DNA of 64,000 nt, taken from positions 1-64,000 of the forward strand of contig WIXG01000270.1 of the NCBI GenBank assembly GCA_009869945.1. The letters run 5' to 3'. The position numbers were made by a program, and so were the translations under genes. Shown here piece after piece: positions 26,101-39,200 of the stretch. A model generated the notes under the pieces. It had not been told where the DNA came from and did no database searches. It worked only from the letters and a program-made list of their open reading frames with translations. The number at the start of each line of letters is the position of its first letter. The stretch's first letter is position 1. This stretch comes from Mesaphorura yosii. Lineage: Eukaryota > Arthropoda > Collembola > Poduromorpha > Tullbergiidae.

Positions 26101-27721
26101 GCAATCTGGCAGGGAATTGCATTTGCAGTCCTATTTTTGCATTCCAAACACAAAATGAAAATGACATCTGATTTGACGTTCTGGTGGTCATTTAGACTGA
26201 AGAACGATGAACTTGAATGCGCTTTAAGGTCAAGATTCGAAAGATAGCCGAAAGAAAATGCCGTCTGGCGATTTCCGTGTTCGCGTTCGCGTCTGCGACA
26301 ATGAAATTGACATTTGTACTTACTTGTCGAGTGGCTCCTCCGCTTCGCCTTTGCGCCCTGTGCATGATTTGGATTCTCTGGAAACCGTTTTTGCGTTGCA
26401 TCCTTCACGTAGATTTTGGATCCCGTGCCCGTGGGCATTCGGGGTAGCGAATGGAACTGAAACTGGAAATGCTTGTCATCCTCCACGTTGTACTGCACGT
26501 ACGATTTCAAAATCGGCGAGCTGCCTGTCCCTGCTGTCTTGCCTTTGGCTCCGTTTCCCGATTCCGGACCAGATATTGACCATGATCGCTTGACTCGGGA
26601 GCCGTCATTCCGCCCTCCATCGGCCATCCAGTCCCCGCTCACGCCTTTCTTCCATAGATTCCTGGTGCATTTCATGCAGCTCCATCCGGACGAGTTTTGT
26701 TCATAGATCTTGCACTTTTTGCACACTTTGAACCCGCACTTATGGCACACGTAGCCTCGAGATAAGAATAGGCCCAGAGGGTGACCGCACGACGCGCAGG
26801 ACTTTGTCGTGAAGAAAATCCCACCACCGCCACCGCTGCCATTGCTGTTACTGTTGCTGCTTGTGGTTCGGTTGGTTCTGTTGTTGAAGTCGTCGGCGCT
26901 CCGACTCCGATTTAAGCTGAGGCTCAGCCCGGAATTTGGTTTTGGTTTGATTTTTCTGAAAATGAATAAAACGAAATGCAAAGTTTTATGAAAGTTATCC
27001 AAATGCATACTGGCGAAGATTTGCAGTTAGCAGGTGTAAATTACATTCTGTAAATTGTTTTGGGTCCCGGCCGACCTCGAAACAAGCACGGGCAACACTT
27101 TTGGTCGGTTTTTAATCTCGGCCGTGGTCGTGACGCTGAGCACCTGCTTGACACCGCACGAGCCATATTGCCTTCCTGGCCCGGGTAATTGGCTCACTAA
27201 TCACTGATGAACTGCCAACTTCATCCGAGCACGTGCGAGTTGAAGCGATCACGATTCAACGTTGACTACGTTGGCCTGGTCTCAATCAGCAGAAGACTGA
27301 TACGATACGAAAGCGAAAGTGAATCCACTCTCGTGGGATTTGATTATGATTTGGCAAATTGCAAATAGCAATTCTAAGCCCACTCATTCTTTCGTTCAAT
27401 CTCGAGCTCTTACATGTAATTACATTTACATCTTCAATTTGGGAACAGCGTTTATGGGCGAATTACAAAATTCCGAAGCCATTTTGCATTTTGCGTGTCA
27501 TCCTGGTGAGGCTATGATATCGTGATCGAATTGCAGACGTTGCGCAAGTCTTTAATTGTGTATTGTTGTATTGTCTAATTTGAGACAATTACGAGACGAT
27601 CTGACACAAATCCTCGACAAACTTGTCTTCTTATCTTACAGTTAAAGCCTGGTTGCCGATTTGATTTTAATTACCTTCTGTCCAGTTCCATCCTCTTGTC
27701 CAGGTCGACGTCCAACTTCAT
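20187..27721 (-). CDS. btsz: synaptotagmin-like protein bitesize
   Basis: Slp-family protein that links vesicles and phosphoinositides to the cortex; Drosophila Btsz organises apical actin with Moesin. Exons: 27721-27675, 26955-26324, 26070-21338, 21251-20955, 20883-20510 and 20439-20187, giving 2111 residues in phase throughout. A FYVE-related zinc finger sits at about 68-110 (CASCGH, CHKCGFKVCKKCK, SCMKC), followed by LWKKGVSGDW, the start of Slp homology domain 2. Then comes about 1580 residues of disordered Ser/Asp/Glu/Asn-rich sequence in one exon. C2A (about 1822-1950, with SDPYVKVYLLP) and C2B (about 1965-2111, ending in a WxxxL/E stretch) close it. The 47-base first exon starts MKLDVDLDKRMELDR and lacks the Rab27-binding helix SHD1. 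Isoforms starting further upstream are possible. The downstream exons are certain; the first exon is an inference from splice phase. Confidence 0.9.
27675..27721 (-). other. btsz: candidate first coding exon of bitesize
   Basis: Preceded by a TTGCAG acceptor at 27742-27747 and followed by AGAAG|GTAATT. It carries an in-frame ATG and ends in phase 2 with AG. The zinc-finger exon at 26955 needs exactly those two bases to make an Arg codon. It encodes a highly charged start, MKLDVDLDKRMELDR. No other evidence supports it. Confidence 0.5.
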
Positions 27722-27747
27722 CGACGAGCGTGACAAATCAGCTGCAA

Positions 27748-30550
27748 CTAAAATCGGAGCACCGTGCACCAGCTAATCAAGCGGCCAGTTCTTTCGTTTG
27801 TGGCCAGCGAACTGTTTTACTCGATCTGAATTGTCTTGTGTCTTTAATTTTTCATCATCATCATCTGTTATTCTGCAGTGCAGCATCCCATTCGCATTCC
27901 CATCTTCGAAGCCAATCGTTCCTTCGCAAGACTGCTGAAATTGAAGGCCAGCAACTCCCCAGCCCTCAGGTGTGAACTTGTATGGCCATCGCAGTGATCG
28001 CAGTCGCATTCACCTCAGCAGCAGCGGACGACGGCTATGGAAAGTCAAACTGGGGATAGGCTTCAATAAACAAGCTAAGCTGTGATGTGAGACAAGACAA
28101 CAGATGAACGATGGAGTTGCATTATTGCGTGAACGTCTTCTTATCTCAAGCCAGCTTGCTGCGCTGCTTGAAGTAAGATTCATTTGTGTACAAGAATGGA
28201 AGTGAGAATGAGAATGAAAGTAAGCACTGAACCCAAACCAATGCTGGGCGGCTGGGCCGAGTTGTTTCAATTTGGATTTATGCGCTTGGCTTGATTTGAT
28301 GCGTGGGCAGCACCAGCGGTGCCCCAGCCAAAAAGCACCACCAAGCAATAATTGCCTGCCCAACACAGCACCAGAAATTGCTAATTAATGTTAATTAGAC
28401 GGCAGCGATCCATAAAATTGTGAAATTCTGCTTCAAGGAGCACAAATCAAGGTGCTCGGCTCAAATCAAGCATCAACAACTCATCAGCTCCAACATCGGT
28501 GAATTGTGAGTTTTGGATTGCACTGCGAATTCTCTCCCAGGCCAAGCCAGTTTGGATCGCCAGCGGTCAACTTGTCTCCGTCTCGGTTTCTCATGCAGGT
28601 CACTAACATCTGCTGCCTCCCTCCCATATCATTATGCAAACATATCCGAGTACAGTTAGTCAGTTCGCAGGCAGTTCATGACGGCGATGGCGATTATTGC
28701 CGCATATGGCGTATGGTCGGTCTGCCATGCCGTTTTCAAACTAAACGCACATCACAAAACTGCAATGGTACAATGGCAACGGGAATTATGAAGCCAGGGT
28801 CTGGCACGCAATGGCAATAATAATCTCATAATTGAGCTTCTGCCTGCCTGCCATTCCCTCATCTGTCCATTATTGCATTATTGCATCCACTCCACAGCCG
28901 CAGAATCGACAGTACCTCAATCGCAATCTGCACGGCGCGGCGCAATCGTACTTTTCGTACCGCAGCTGTAGATATAATAAAATCCATATTCACATTCACC
29001 TTCCTTCGATTTTTTTCATCCTGCCTCGTCCCGTTGCTGCCTGCTTGCTCATATTCGTACCTCAAATCTTCTTCTTTTGTGTTGTGATTGTTGGTCGGGT
29101 CTCTGCTGCTGCGCTGCCTTCGTTGAATCTCCACATTCCGACGACTGAATACTTAATTGAGTTTTTGGTAAACTCACGAGCACGATTCGTGAAGCAGCCA
29201 CAGCCAGCGAGCCTCGTTAAGTGGAGGCAGGCGGAGCAGCAGCTAGATTTCAATTTATCTACTCGTAGCACGCGTAATTACGAGTCATTTGCCATATCAC
29301 GACCATAACGTACTTGAAATCTTGTCATCCTGAAACAGCAACAGCACAAAGACAACCAAATTCTTTGGCCAACTCTTCAACTCTTCCTCGAGGATTTTGT
29401 AATGTTTTTACACGGAAGTCAATTTTGTCATTTGTAACCTTTTCTGTGTTGTGCTCTCATGAAAGTGAACGTGTGATTGATATGTTGGACGAATTATCTG
29501 AATTACGCTAGTCAAATCGCAATCGCGAGCCGAAAAAGTCAAGCAAAGTAAAAAATTTAGCTGTTAGTAGTTAATTGCAATGTGAAAAGTATTCTCGGGT
29601 AACGGCGAGCCGCTGCCCTGCTCGCTCTTTTGTTCCTGTTCCTGGTCGAATACCGACGATGGACGCACACGACGCGAGGAATCCTGACTCCTGACCTTGT
29701 CGGCTGGTCAGATAAGGTAAAATATTGATTTATGTGATTTGTGGGTAGATTATAGATTAACAGATTAATCCGCATGACATCCGATAATCGAGTTAACTCG
29801 TGCGTAAACGTTAAACGGTCGCTTCTCACTTCCCTTTCCTTCTGAGTTTTGGTCGTTTAAGTTGTAACGAATAAAGACACGATTGAATTGCAAGTTTTAC
29901 AAGGCAGCTAGGGCAGGTGACAAATCAAGCGTGAAATGATCGATGTGATTGAGACGGGACATTGCATCTTTGCATCTTCTTTCTTATGATGACGAGATAT
30001 GCAGCAGCAGAAGCAAAGGCAAAGACAGACCGCAGCGCAATTGAAAATCGATTGATGGATTTATTAACAAAGAGCGAAAGCCGAAGCTTTGCTTATCGTA
30101 ATGCACGTTGCGTGCCTTTGCCCATTGCCTAACGACTGGTGACGGTCGCAAGTATTTCATAATCCTGGCATGGCAGAGGAGAGATAAGACCATTGGATAG
30201 ACGTGTTTCCATGTTTCGTTTACTTTGCTTTGCCAAATCGCTGACGCTGTCTCGCAATATCGTAATTGAAGCACTCTTACGCCTTATCTACGCACTTTTC
30301 ATCGTCTATTCGTATCTCTACTTGAATTTAAGGGAACGCAGCCCGTTCGATTGTACCGCAGACAGCCGTAACACAGCAGAGCATGGCGAATGGTGGCCGA
30401 AGGCGCAGCGCAGGAGAAAACCAAGCCAAGCCCCAGACTGCCAATACCAAATCCGGTGCAAACAAGAAGCATACACATACTCGAAAGCATATCTTATAAA
30501 TATCAATCAACAACGTACATAATCAGTAATCAGTTAGTGTTCAGTTCAGA
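27748..30550. other. 2.8 kb region without a recognised gene
   Basis: Between bitesize (minus) and the GalNAc-transferase (plus), which point away from each other. Candidate open frames are short and show no domain or consistent splice structure. It probably holds promoters and 5' untranslated exons of both genes. I searched it for the Slp homology domain 1 helix on the minus strand and did not find it. Confidence 0.4.
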
Positions 30551-32979
30551 ATGCTCGCCTTCCGAAGGAGATCACTGATTTACAAGTTCCTCTGCCTCAT
30601 TCCACTATGCTGGCTCATCTTCGTCGTCGTGGAGTTTCGGAGGACGGAACCCATTCCAGTCCTGGTTCGAGTCACGCACGGCGCTCGTCAGCAAGCTCCA
30701 ATGAACGGCCCCGACGTCGATGCCGCTGCCAATTTAGTCAATGTCGATGGTGATGGCCACAATTGGAAGGGGAAGGGGAAGGACCAGAATCCGGCACAGT
30801 CGAATGAGGAGCTCGGCGTCGGCGTGCTGCCCGTCCCCGAAGAGAGACCGGGTGAAATGGGCAAACCCTTCAAACCGCAGAATCTGACCAAGGCTCAGAA
30901 GCAGCTCGTGTCGGAGGGCTGGAAGAAGAACGCATTCAACCAATTCGTCAGTGACTTAATTAGCGTCAAGCGGTAAGACGGCTGCACTTTCTTCTTCGTC
31001 CTTTCTCCTCAACACTAATTCGAAACGTTTTGAATTTACAGAAGCTTACCTGACCCGAGAGATGCGTGGTGCAAAGAGTCTGGTCGATATCTGCCAAATC
31101 TAAGCAAATGCTCAGGTACCCGACTCAAACCCGGCTTGAAACCATAATCTGTGGTTTGTCTGGCCAGTTGATTAATTCTAATTTTGATTTATTTTTCCAG
31201 TGATAATTTGTTTTCATAACGAAGCCTGGTCCGTGCTTCTGAGAACAGTCCATAGCGTTTTCGATCGGTCTCCGGCGCATCTGCTCGAGGAGATCATTTT
31301 GGTTGATGACTTTTCAGATATGGGTAAGAATACGACTGAAAACTCAAAACCTGCCCCTGGCCTGAGTTTCTGAACTTCGCTTTATTTACCAGATCACCTG
31401 AAAGGCGACCTTGAGACTTACATGGCAGCCACTTTTGGCTCCAAAGTGAAAATCGTCCGAGCCACAAAGAGAGAAGGACTGATTCGAGCCAGGCTCATTG
31501 GCGCTGAGCAGGCCGAGGCGCCGGTCATCACTTTCCTCGACTCACATGTCGAGTGCACGACGGGCTGGCTCGAACCACTGCTCGATCGCATCGAGCGAGA
31601 CAGCACTACCGTCGTCTGTCCAGTCATCGACGTCATTGACGATGACACGCTCGAGTTCCATTACGGAGACAGCAAAGCGACGAGCGTCGGAGGATTCGAC
31701 TGGAACCTCCAATTCACGTGGCACTCTATCCCGGAGAAGGAAAGGGCGCGCCACAAACATTCCGCAGAGCCCGTCTACAGCCCGACAATGGCCGGGGGTT
31801 TGTTTGCGATTAGTAAAGAGTTCTTTACCCGCCTGGGGTTGTACGACCCAGGATTCGACATTTGGGGAGGCGAAAACTTGGAGCTTTCCTTTAAAGTAAG
31901 AATTTCAAACATTTATTTTGCGTATACCGTTGTTTTACTTTTTGCTAGAATCTGACTGAATTTATTCGTCATGCTTTAGACGTGGATGTGTGGCGGAACG
32001 CTGGAGATTGTCCCCTGCAGTCACGTGGGCCATATTTTCAGGAAAAGATCCCCGTATCGATGGCGGTCCGGCGTGAACGTCTTGCGGCGGAATAGCGTGC
32101 GCCTCGCTGAGGTCTGGCTGGACGATTATGCAAAATATTATTATCAGAGAATCGGCAACGACTTGGTAAGTCTTTACTGGCATTACTAATTTGGTAGCAA
32201 TGGTAATAATCTTATGAAACATTGACTTCAGGGTAATTACGGTGATGTGAGCGACCGGAAAGCAATCCGAGAAAAACTGAACTGCAAGTCCTTCAAGTGG
32301 TACTTGGATAACGTGTATCCGGAACTATTCATTCCTGGAGAAGCTCTCGCTCACGGAGAGGTAAAGATGCTTTTGTACCCAATTGCATTTACAGTGCATT
32401 GAATAATATAATTGCTCTTACAGATTCGCAATTTGGGTCTGGGTGGAAAAACATGTCTGGATTCTCCCGCGACGAAGAAGCAAATGAACAAGCCCGTCGG
32501 GTTGTACCCGTGCCATAATCAAGGCGGAAATCAGGTGAATATTTGTCGATCGTATTAATTTTTCTAGCTGCGTTGATAGGAAGCGTACATTTTGACTAAA
32601 CGCGCGTTTCCTTTCCTTTTCAGTACTGGAGCTACAGCAAGTCTGGCGAGATTCGACGAGACGAAATGTGCGTCGACTACGCGGGCCAAGACGTAATGAT
32701 TTATCCGTGCCATGGCTCAATGGGAAATCAACACTGGCTTTATGACGATGAGGTAAAATAAATAAAATTCAAATTAGCAAACAGGGACCAAGTGCTCTTT
32801 GCCTTGCATGCTTTTAAAACTTCAACTCTGTAATCTTTCAGACTGGCGAAGTCCGTCACGGTCCCTCCCACAAATGTCTGACAATCCGAACCAAAGAGAA
32901 ACTGACGATGGAGTCTTGTCAGGGACTGGAAACTCAACGGTGGAAATTCCAAAACTACCAGAAAGACGAGAAAGATTAA
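30551..32979 (+). CDS. polypeptide N-acetylgalactosaminyltransferase
   Basis: Golgi type II enzyme that starts mucin-type O-glycosylation by transferring GalNAc from UDP-GalNAc to Ser/Thr. Nine exons: 30551-30972, 31042-31115, 31201-31323, 31393-31895, 31980-32165, 32232-32360, 32424-32534, 32624-32752 and 32842-32979, giving 604 residues. It has a short cytoplasmic N-terminus and a membrane anchor at about 10-27 ([17 protein letters not shown]). A stem with PGEMGKP follows, then the catalytic GT-A part. The metal-binding motif DSH is at 256-258; the family usually has DxH. The Gal/GalNAc-T motif WGGENLE lies near 364-370. A C-terminal ricin-type lectin domain (about 475-600) has CLD-like and QxW repeats (GNQYW, GNQHW, TQRWKF). 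The residues look active. I cannot decide which GALNT/pgant subfamily it belongs to. It is tail-to-tail with WBP2. Confidence 0.95.
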
Positions 32980-33335
32980 TTCCATTAATTTAGGACTGCG
33001 TATTTAAGCTTTATTATTGTAACTGATAAATTGACTGTGATTACTGCATATCATGCTTTATGTGCTCGTGCTACTGCGCTACGGCTTTACGGCTACGTTG
33101 TTACTTACGTTTTCCAAATATTTTTATAAACGACAGCTATCAAGGCAATAAATGAGTCAGAGTTCGAAATGACGACACAAAAGACACGATACGCTACAAC
33201 AGCTCCAGTGAGAATTACAATAGCAGTAACTTAGTCGATTAGTCGAGGTACAATTCAAAAATGTATTACAGTGTTTTATCACATCAAATTGCTTCCGACA
33301 CGAGTCTCGAGTAATGCTTTATTTGCAGAACCGTT
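32980..33335. other. facing 3' UTRs of the GalNAc-transferase and WBP2
   Basis: A 356-base gap between convergent stop codons. AATAAA at 33147-33152 on the plus strand fits the transferase. AATAAA at 33323-33318 on the minus strand, 13 bases past the WBP2 stop, fits a very short WBP2 3' UTR. No other content was seen. Confidence 0.5.
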
Positions 33336-34421
33336 TTAATTCTGTTTCTTGCTACCCGCGTCGTACGGTGCAGAAGCGGCTGAGGCGTTTGGAGTGTACG
33401 GCGGAGGAGGCATGGGCATGAAAGCCTGGTTCCCATTTGCGTACGCCTGCGGAGCGTAGGCGGGCTGTGGCATCGTGAAGCCCGGTTGACTAGAGCCAAT
33501 GCCAGGGTACGGTGGAGGAGCTTCCATGACGTAGATCGTACCGGCTGGAAATTAAAAAAGCAAGGTTAAAGGTTGTACTCGGATTCGTGAAGCTTTTCAC
33601 CGTCTTCATTCTCGTCATCTTTGTTTCCTTTAGCTGACTTACCCTCTGGAGGTGGAAAGTTATAGTTCGGAGCTGTCCATCCGTAGTAGTTTTGTGCCGG
33701 CGCATACGCATTTACTGGAGCTGGCCTAAATATGATAAATTGAATGTGCGTTATGAATGTGTCAATATGTGAAATGGGCTAAAGGCCGGAGAGATTTGGA
33801 TCTTACATAGCAGAAGCCGTAGCAGCAGCATAGTCCGGTGGCGGTGCATTCCACATTGAATTGTTCGCATTCACTTGACGAGCTGTAACAAAAGAAAGTT
33901 CAGAACACCAAAGCCACTCAGCAACGCACTTTAGAAGTGATAATTTACCAATTTGAATTGCTCGCAGCATTCCTTGGGCAAAATCGATCGCTCCTCCGCT
34001 CGTAAACTTGATCTTAAACTTGGCCTCTCCCCGCCAATTTCCATCCTGCTGTGCCCGAACCTTTCCCTTGATGAAATTTGCCCCAAATACTGGCTGTTCA
34101 ACATCAACCTCGCTCAGCACTCCGAACGGGAAGGAGAATGACTTCAGTGGTGACTTGGCGCTCTTCCCCAGGAAGATAAGCCGATGCGATGTGAGGTAAA
34201 TGTTTCCATTCAAGTCATTGAAATGTTTCAAGTCGTCAGAACCGGAGAAGCTCAGAACTGCGGTGGGGGCGTGCAGAAGAATTCTAAACACAGGTATAAG
34301 AATCTTGAATTTTTTGCAGACCAAAACTAAAAAAAACTAATTCATAGACATTAATGTTTACTTACACTTCTCCCTGGTGGATCAAAACTCCACCGTCCGT
34401 GTGTGCGGTATTCAGACTCAT
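33336..34421 (-). CDS. Wbp2: WW domain-binding protein 2
   Basis: Adaptor that binds WW-domain proteins such as YAP/Yorkie, Nedd4 and WWOX through PPxY motifs. Exons: 34421-34366, 34283-33949, 33882-33807, 33725-33643 and 33544-33336, giving 252 residues. It opens MSLNTAHTDGGVLIHQGE, the typical insect WBP2 start. A GRAM/PH-like domain occupies about 1-130 (YLTSHRLIFLGK; QPVFGANFIKGKV). A Pro/Tyr/Ala-rich tail has three PPxY motifs: PPDY, PPPY in EAPPPYPG, and PPPY in PPPPYTP. It lies tail-to-tail with the GalNAc-transferase. A 60-base upstream exon (34576-34517) splices in frame and could extend the N-terminus, but it is more likely 5' UTR. Confidence 0.95.
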
Positions 34422-36239
34422 CTTAACTTTCTTAACCTGTCAATTGAATGAATATACAAACCAAATAACAATCAGAAGCATATAATTTATTCAATAATTT
34501 ATTAGAAATTACTTACTGCCGAGAGGAGCTCCTTAATATGCACGCTGTGATCAGAAATCAGAAACCTTTCTCCCAACTGTAACGTTGAATTGAAGTGGAG
34601 AAAGTTGAGAAAGGTGTGGAATGTTCCAGAGAAGGATCGCCGAGTCGGAATTCGTAGAGCTCAGCTGTTCGGCAGAAAAATTACGTCACAGTCACACGGG
34701 GAATTGGCTTTGTCAATAGATTTCGCACAATTTTAATTTATATACGCAATTTAGAATTTAAAATGAATTATGAATTTTATTACGAAGATGATCGTATGAT
34801 TTGTGGCTGCTTTCACTCCACCAAATCTACTTGCCAGGTCTGCCGTTCAAAATATTTTGTGATGACGAATAAATGAATGACTGACGACTCAGAGTAGCAC
34901 AGCAGGAGCGAGCAGCTCGAAATGAATGACACGAAGTTCGCGTAGGAATTTGTGTCTCCGCCCCTCGTATTTACTCAGCACAGAGCAGCGTACCAGAAAC
35001 AAGAGATGCGCTGCGCTGCTGTGTTCAAAGATCTTTCGACTGCCTATGCCTAAGGACTATAGCGCTATTCTTCCCATTACAATTACGCAACAAAACACGA
35101 ACACGCACGATGCCGATGAGCGAGCAAGCGAAGCGAGTGAATAGTAGCGTAATGCTATGCCTATATCAAAAAAGCACAAAGGCACTGGCTATGGGCATAG
35201 CTGGGCAAGAGTAGCGTAGAGAAAGCAAAACGCGTAGTAGTAAAATAAGTTAAGCTTCATTCGGAAAAAGAAGTCAACAACACTGCACTCAGCCTGTACT
35301 TTGACCGTGTATTACTATTTTTAAGCTGTTATCTTTGATTGCGGTTGCTAAAATTATGCACAACAATACGATAACACGGAATCAAAGACGGAGACAGTGA
35401 AAGCAGTGTCCTGAAGCGGAGGATCACTCGACGGCGGAGCCGAAGCGATTGACAGGCGGTTGGTTGATCGAAGGATCTTCGGGCGGGCAGCCGATTGCAG
35501 AAGCGAAGAACTACCGAGGGTCGTGTGCCGTGTTCGCCATTCGCCGCCAGGTGAAATTGGTAAGGTTCGTTAGAGTTAAGACAAATTGCGTGACAGAAAG
35601 TGTGGCAATTGATTAATGCGAATGCCGGATTGCAGTTTTCAGATTTCGGGCAAGATCCGGTGTTGATAGTCAGCAATGATGCCATGTCAAACTCCGCTGC
35701 ACGTCATTCCATCCACAACCTGTCATGACTGGCCCTCCTGTGCCGACATTCGGATTTCTTTGGCATGTCCCCACCCACAAGTTCAAATGCAAAATCCAGC
35801 CAGCGCCTGAGTGAAGTGCATTCTGAAATCGCTCCGTTATCTTCGATTCATTCAAGTGATTTGCAAGAATCTAACCGAACTTTACATACTGAGAGGAGTG
35901 CATTGAGTGCAGATCGATTTCATTATCGAAGAAGTGCCAACCAAAAACTGAACTCCTAATTCTATAAACTCACCGGAACGAAATTGCACCAATGCAATAA
36001 GTTGCAGCGTTGTGACTGCAGCTTTCCAAGTTCCTGATTGCACACCGAAACCCACAGTACAACTTGCACCAGCTTTAAGTTTAACAATTGACAAACCTCG
36101 TGACCTTGATTGAGGTACACACATAATAGTTAAATATGATTACGGGACAAAAAGTGCGAACTTCTATTGCTTCCGCTTTCTTGGCTTGGCCTACAAACGT
36201 GAAGTATGAGTAGAATCGGTCCGACTAAATGTCACCTCC
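34422..36239. other. region between WBP2 and the protogenin-like gene
   Basis: Holds the WBP2 5' untranslated exon (34576-34517, with a pyrimidine-rich acceptor and a GTAAGT donor), probably both promoters, and more than 1 kb with no recognised feature. The 34600-35300 part has several short purine-rich stretches. No coding frame is supported. Confidence 0.4.
34517..34576 (-). other. Wbp2: upstream exon of WBP2, untranslated or N-terminal extension
   Basis: Flanked by a strong acceptor (pyrimidine tract then TTACAG) and by the donor GCA|GTAAGT. It joins at 34436 to the exon carrying the WBP2 ATG. The frame is open through the exon and into MSLNTAH, reading LGERFLISDHSVHIKELLSA, but no upstream ATG was found in that frame. 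Confidence 0.45.
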
Positions 36240-39200
36240 ATGGCGGGGAGCCACTGTAATCGGCTAGTGACTTTCGTCTGTGCAAATTTTATTTGCATCC
36301 TTCTCGTAATTGCCGAAGGTAAATAGAAAAAATATATAATCCGAAAAATTGTCGGGGCTAAGATTTATCTTGCTTTTTTAGCTTCAGAAGAGCAAGTCAG
36401 CGTCCAGCAAGCACCAAATCAGATCTACGCGATAAGAGGCAGTCCGACTGTTCTGCCCTGCGGGGTGGACATTTCGGACGGTCAATACGTAGAGTCATGG
36501 TGGCTGAAGGATGGAGACCGCATTGAAAACACAACTCGCACAAAATACTCAAACCTCGATTTGCACGTGGGCTCAGTTATAGCGAGCGACCAAGGAGTGT
36601 ACCGGTGCTTTGTGAAGCTGCAGGCTGGCGTCGTCTTCGGTCCCGTCACTCGCGTTTCAATAGTTTGTAAGTTACAAAACGGAGAAGCATGCACTCACGT
36701 ACTGACTTCATCGCCTAATGCTTTAATTGTGCTCAACAGCATTGGATATTACTTCCTCCAACGCGTCCGTCGAAGGTGTTCTAAGTCAAAACGTTGTACT
36801 TCGTTGTGGTATAAATTCCGTCCCGTCGGAGAGTACAGAGTGGGGCTGGAAGAAAGGCCAGGAAGTAGTAACAAACCCCAGGTACAAAACTAATCTCATC
36901 ACCAATTTCAGTTACTCATGGCTTCTAATACGATTCGTTTCATTGCTTAGGTACAAAATTCTCAAGTCAGGGAATCTACTTATTAAAGACTTAGAAGCAG
37001 CTGACGCGGGGACATTTCTGTAAGAAAATCATAACGCTTCAAATTTTTTTTTCCATTGCAATTGACAGAAATTGATCGTTTTATGTTCTTATTGCAGCTG
37101 CACGACACTTAATCGCGTCCTTCAGTCCGAGCAACAATCAGTGGTTCACTTAGCCGTTCGTTCAAGTAGCTCAAGATTCGGACCCGAAATATTAGACACG
37201 CTCGGTCGTCGACTGAGACTGACTGACAACTTCACGACTTTAGTTTGCGTGCCTAACGGAAACCCCCGCCCTTCACTGGAGTGGGTTCTCAAATATGAGA
37301 TCGACAGCGAAGTGCAGACTGATGTCATCTCGACGCAGAGTGAAATTAGTTTAAATTCGCAAAACGTGACCGGCAATTATTCGTGTCGCGCGACCAATGG
37401 CGCCCAGCATGCAGTCAAGGTTGGTAAACTTCCGGAATTCAATTTTCACTGCTCTTTGGTCTGGTATAATACACTTTTTGCTTCTGTTTCAGAGTGTTTA
37501 TGCCTTCAACGAACCTTCGTTTCCGGATCTTCCTCCGATTTCCTCGTATCCTGCCGCCAAAACCGTACGCTTCGAGTGCAAGTCTTCAATCACGCCCACA
37601 TTTTGGTACAAAGATGGAAAACTGCTCCCCACAAACAAAGGGAGGATCAAGAAAAAGAACAATGAATTGGTGATCTCTAATACTATTCAGAGTGACAGCG
37701 GGTTCTACCAATGCGAGAGCGGAGAGCGCATTGCCACAGGACGCCTGATTGTAATGACCTCCGCAAGAGAACCTGATGCTCCAGTACAAGTCACATGCAC
37801 TCCCGTCTCCTCGCGATCTATTTCCGTGCAATGGGAGCTCCCCTCCAGCGGAGACGTGCTCGCTTTTTCTGTGCACTACATGCCTGTCGGTAAGAAAAAA
37901 TGCTAATTCCCTGTCTTATTTTACAAATCTGCAATTGAGTAATTTTTACTTTGCATTTGCAGAGGGAGGCGAAGAACGTCAAGATGTGTCAACCAGCCGG
38001 ACGAGCACAAGTTGGGTGATCCCTAATGCGCTCCCAAATACCAACTACTCCATCTACGTCCGATCGTACAGCGTTCGTTCCGCGTCGGCTCAGTCAGAAA
38101 GGGTGTACTGCACGACGCTTGAGGACTGTAAGTCATTTAGAACAGAACAAGCGCATGCTTCATGCATCCCGCAGGCACACTGTTACCTGTTAACTTCCAA
38201 GCGAAAATAATAAAACGCCAAATTTTCTTCATGTAGACCCTTCCTCTACGCCGAAATTCATCAACGTGAAGCAGCTGGGTCCCTCGACTCAATACAGGCT
38301 GAGGTGGAAACAAATGTCGAATGAGGAGGCTCGGGGTCAAATTTTACTGTACAAATTGCAATGGAGAACTGAGAACGGAAATTTTAGTAACGTTCAGTAC
38401 CTTCACGGGGACTCGCACGAATTTACAATAACTGGTGAGAGCCACGAGTGCCACCGCATGTCATCATTGTCGACTGCTGACTCCTTTTGTTCATTCTCTG
38501 TCTCCTCTTCTAGGTCTCCAGTCTTCAACAAATTATTTCGTTCGCCTTCTGCCCGCGACAAACGCTGGCTACGCTCCTCAGGCAAATGAATTTCCTTGGA
38601 CGAGAATCCAGACTGGTCCTCAAAGTACAAATATTTCCTTCCATCCGCCGTCTCTGCGCATCGTCTTCGTCAATTCCTCCACGGTCAAGTTGGCCTGGAC
38701 GGTCGACTTTCTTCCGGCGGGTCAGGACCTGCGAGGGTTCAGGCTCGGACTCGGAGAACACAACACCCACTTTGGTGAAATGGTTTATCATCCTACGCTG
38801 GAACTGAATGCCAAAACTGTAGACTTTATATTTGCCGGTCTAGGTGAGTGTCTGTCTGTCTAGGCTTTCTTTGACACGGGGTGTTACCAGTTTAGTCATT
38901 GAGAATGTCTCATTTGCTGCAGGCCCTGCTACACAATACGAATTTCGTATTCAGTCATTTTCAGAAAAATGGGACTCCGAACTCGCATCTAAATTCGTCA
39001 AGACAGCCAACAACAGCAATATTCCGCTAAACGGGCAGGATCTTGCGACAGTTATTGGCCTTGAAGGAATCCCTCGAAGGTAGAGACTCCGTCTAAACTC
39101 AGTGACGATGTGCACACCAAAATAATAATTTTAATTTGTTAATTTAGTTCGAACGAAATCGAGCTGAGATGGTCAAGGCCACACGAACAAACAGTAGACC

